Shown: one piece after another, positions 58,401-61,633 of the stretch
How positions within the stretch are numbered: the stretch's first letter is position 1
How the letters are laid out: each line of letters starts with the position of its first letter
Assembly (NCBI GenBank): GCA_009733775.1
Contig: WOGZ01000209.1
Span: 1 to 61,633 of the forward strand
Direction: 5' to 3'
Source of the DNA: Alectoria sarmentosa
Taxonomy: Eukaryota; Ascomycota; Lecanoromycetes; Lecanorales; Parmeliaceae
Length of the DNA: 61,633 nt
The notes under the pieces: generated by a model
Told to the model about the DNA's origin: nothing
What the model saw: the letters and a program-made list of their open reading frames with translations, nothing else
Database searches by the model: none
Position numbers and translations under genes: made by a program

Positions 58401-61400
58401 AATTGATTACACATTTTCATTATTTTCATTTATAATTTAAATGAATTGAAATTATCGTTAATTTATTATTCGACGAATTAATTATTAATCGATTTAATTT
58501 AATAATATAAGTGTTTAAATTGAAACTGAAATTTTTTATAAACGATATTTTGAAAAAAAAAGATGTTTAAGAAGCTCTCTTTCATCTTTTTTTAATAAAT
58601 TCATTTATAATAAATCTTTTAAAAGCACGTTAGTCAGATAATTAATGTAAATCACAATTTTTAAAAATGCTTTTAACATTATTTAGTTTTTTATACGTTA
58701 TAATTTTTGTTTATAAGTTTTATAATATTCTCAAATTTTTTCTTTTTATCTCGAAAATTGAATTATAATCGATTGAAATTTCGATAATTAATTTTAATTT
58801 TAATTAAATTTTGCTCGCAAAAAGTCGAGTTTCGACGTATTATTATATTATAAAATTTTAAAATAAGAATTATCGTATATTTATATATTTATTATATTGC
58901 ATTTTAAAAATTATTACTTAAACGTTAACGAGATAAACGTTATTATTAATATTAAAAAATTTAATTATATACGATTTTTTAATTTTTATGTTATTATAAT
59001 TAAATATATAATTTATAATAATTATAATTATTATATTATAAATAAAACGAATATCGCTTTATTTTATTGAAATTCGAATAAAAATTAATGTAATAAACGA
59101 TTTTCAAAGAAGTTTAATAATTATATTATCTTTAAATCAAATATCGAATATTTTATTTATCGTCGATATAAGTTTATTGTGACTTCAAAAAATGAATTTA
59201 ATTAAAATTGTTAAATAATGTTTTATAATTCGTATTTGTCGATCAAATATAATGTTTACATTGATATAAAAATTTACGTTAAAGTCAAAATTTATAAATA
59301 CATTTTCAAATACGTTTATAAAAATAATAATTAAATTAATTTTCGAATAAAGCGAGTGAATGAAAATAATATAATAAATGAGATAAATGAGATTTAAAAA
59401 TATAAAAACGCACGTTAAGTGAGATTAATAAAGATTTATTAAAAAATATTTGATTTCAAATTGCATAATCACAATTTTATTATAAAACGATCATTTATTT
59501 ATTTTTCAAATTAATAAATCATAATTTTTAATAATAATTTTTAATTATTAATATAATAATAACAAACGAACGTTAAAAAAATTTATAATCTTTTTTTAAT
59601 TAAATATATAACGTTAATAACAAAAATAATTAATAGATTTTATTTACATTAATTTATCGAAGCATTACGTTTAAAAGAAAAATATTTAAAAAATTTGAAA
59701 ATGAAATTTACGTTAAAGGCGTATCGATATCATTGCGAAAATGTATTATATTAATTTCAACGCAAACGAACTTTATTATTTACGTTTTCTTCTTTTAAAC
59801 GTATCGAATTCTTTATTTTATGAAAATTTATAAATAATAAACGATAATCTTTTTTCAAATTATTATATCGTTTATATAATAAAAAATCCTACGCATAATA
59901 ACGTCGAGTGAGATGAAATTTTAAAGAAAATAAATATTTAAAATAACGATAACTTTTTACGAAATCTTTTCGTAATAATTTTATTTAATTGTGAATTTAA
60001 TAAATCGTTTAATTTATAAAATAAATATAAAACGAAATATATAATTTAATTTAATTGATATATAAAAGTGTCTTAATTGCGAAAAAAGAAAATTATCGCG
60101 TTATTTATTATAATAAAACATTATCACTTTTTTTAATGTGATGTTTCTTTTTTTTTTCATTAAAAGTGATTTCGTTAAGCGTATTTTTCTTTTATTTATT
60201 CGCAATTTCTTTTATTTTTTATTGTTATTAACATATTTTTTTATTCAAACTTTTTAACGATTATATATATATTTTTTAAATTTATTATTAAGATTTCGCT
60301 TTATTAAACGATATATAAACGAAATAAATTATTATCGAAAACTTTTATTCTTATTTAATTTAAATTCGTTTAAAAAAATATTCAATTTTATAAAAAATAT
60401 TAATTTAATTAACGATTTTAATTTATTAAAAATGTAATATAATTATAAATAATATTATAATAACGAACGTAATCGTCTTTTACGCGAAAAACGTTTTTAT
60501 TAAATAAACATTTAAAAGTAAATGTAAATGAATTTTAATAATAATTAAACGATAATTATAAACGTTATTTAAAACGCGATAATTTTTTTTAATGATTAAC
60601 TTTTCTTTTTAAACGATTATAAAAATATTAATAAAATCATATTTCAAAACATCGTTTTATAAAAAATACGCGAGATTTTTGAAATAATAATTGCTATAAT
60701 TTTTTCAAATATCGTTTTCATTTTTTTTCAAAAAGATTATATCGTTTATTTTCGTTTTAAGATTTTTTTGAATATTATTGCTCAATTTTTTTACGATATT
60801 ATAAATGAATTCGATTTAATCGAATTATTATATGCAGTTAAACTAATTTTTGAAACGAAATTTTAATATAAAATCGTTATAACATCGAGATTATTAATCG
60901 TATATTTTAAAACATTCGTAAAAATCTTAAATCGTTTAATAACATAATTATATGCTTTTGCGACGATTTTCGTTAAATTTTATCGATTATCAAAGGCGTT
61001 AAATTAGGGCGTATCGTTACATTTATCTTAAAAATCTTATATTTATAAAATCACATTTAAATTTTTGAATTCACGAAAAATATAAAATTTCGCAATTTAA
61101 ATTTAATTGAATAAGATTATATTAATATAAAAACATTCGCAAATTATTTTTTTAAATGTAAATAATAAAATTTTGATAAATATAAAAAAATAAAACATTG
61201 TTAATTAATTCATCGATTAATTATCAAATAATATTATCATAAATCTTATTAATGTTATTTATCGCGATCTAAATTTATATCGAGCATTTAACTTTTACAT
61301 TTATAAAACGATTTTTTATATTTTTAACAAAAACGTTATTCGATTTAATAATCAAATTTTTAACAAATTTTTTAAAATTAAAACGATATATATTAATCGT

Positions 61401-61633
61401 GATTAAATCGTTAACGAGAAAGATAAAAAAATTTATTTATCGTATTAATAAACGTTTTTAAATCAGTTTTTTTATTATTTCATTATTTGAAATTTCAAAA
61501 AAACTATATAATAATGTTATTAAAAAATTTACAATAATTATAAAATTTATATAATAAAATACGTTTATAAATCAAGTATATTAAATTTAAGATATTCGAT
61601 TATCGTATTCTCGAAAACGAATATAACGATAAA
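55430..61633. other. AT-rich, gene-free RIP-like isochore (continues past the window)
   Basis: About 6.2 kb of extremely AT-rich sequence runs to the window end with no open frame of useful length. In the lines I counted by eye, roughly half to two thirds of the remaining cytosines are followed by G, whereas chance would give perhaps one in eight. That is the expected result of repeated C-to-T change at CA, CT and CC but not CG. Repeat-induced point mutation of old transposons, leaving AT isochores, is well known in Pezizomycotina. No transposon protein can be recognised through the damage. It may be pericentromeric, subtelomeric or an internal block. Confidence 0.85.

Noticed and set aside
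55430..61633. Possible mitochondrial or plasmid DNA fused to nuclear sequence
   Set aside because: No mitochondrial gene, tRNA or intron motif is visible. The transition is gradual and the CG pattern fits RIP better.

Overview
The window looks like nuclear DNA of a filamentous ascomycete (Pezizomycotina). The evidence is dense short genes on both strands, introns mostly 43-80 bases with GT...AG ends, and families such as DUF4045-gelsolin, DUF3455, a Cas1p-type acyltransferase and a DUF4484 DENN protein. The class cannot be fixed from the sequence. I assembled 18 protein genes by joining open frames at introns that keep the frame and restore family motifs. One aldehyde dehydrogenase pseudogene is also present. 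No tRNA, rRNA, CRISPR array or intact transposon was seen.

Layout. 0.6-18.8 kb holds housekeeping and trafficking genes: a very long GNAT acetyltransferase (-), ARL2-type GTPase (+), DUF4045/gelsolin actin protein (+), CORVET subunit Vps3-like (-) and the Golgi golgin COY1/CASP (+). 18.8-31.6 kb is looser and metabolic: secreted DUF3455 protein (-), intradiol ring-cleavage dioxygenase (-), Mn-type cation diffusion facilitator (+), decayed aldehyde dehydrogenase (-), short-chain dehydrogenase (-) and a zinc-finger/LysM protein (-). 32.1-41.1 kb returns to core genes: ribosomal protein uS8/Rps22 (+), choline kinase (+), LCHN-type DENN protein (-), Dml1/Misato (+). 43.0-55.1 kb contains a Thr-rich GPI-anchored wall protein with duplicated exons (+), Sec63 (+), a Cas1p-like O-acyltransferase (-) and a HERP-like ubiquitin-domain membrane protein (-).

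From about 55.4 kb to the window end the base composition collapses into an extremely AT-rich, gene-free tract. Its remaining cytosines are mostly in CG pairs, the picture expected of RIP-type mutation of old repeats. The boundary carries a perfect 11-base inverted repeat and a tandem 10-base repeat.

Several genes share themes. ARL2, Vps3, COY1, the DENN protein, Sec63 and the HERP-like protein all act in the secretory/endolysosomal system or tubulin biology. The gelsolin protein carries what looks like a capping-protein-interaction motif. The dioxygenase, dehydrogenase and ALDH relic may be the remains of a small catabolic neighbourhood. Divergent gene pairs with short shared promoters recur (5.1-5.4, 16.0-16.3, 24.9-25.6, 31.6-32.1, 39.0-39.2 kb). 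No clearly new multi-gene defence or mobile system was found. The most unusual items are the CPI motif, the exon-duplicated wall protein, the PPHLR repeats in the GNAT protein, and the CG-retaining AT-rich tract.
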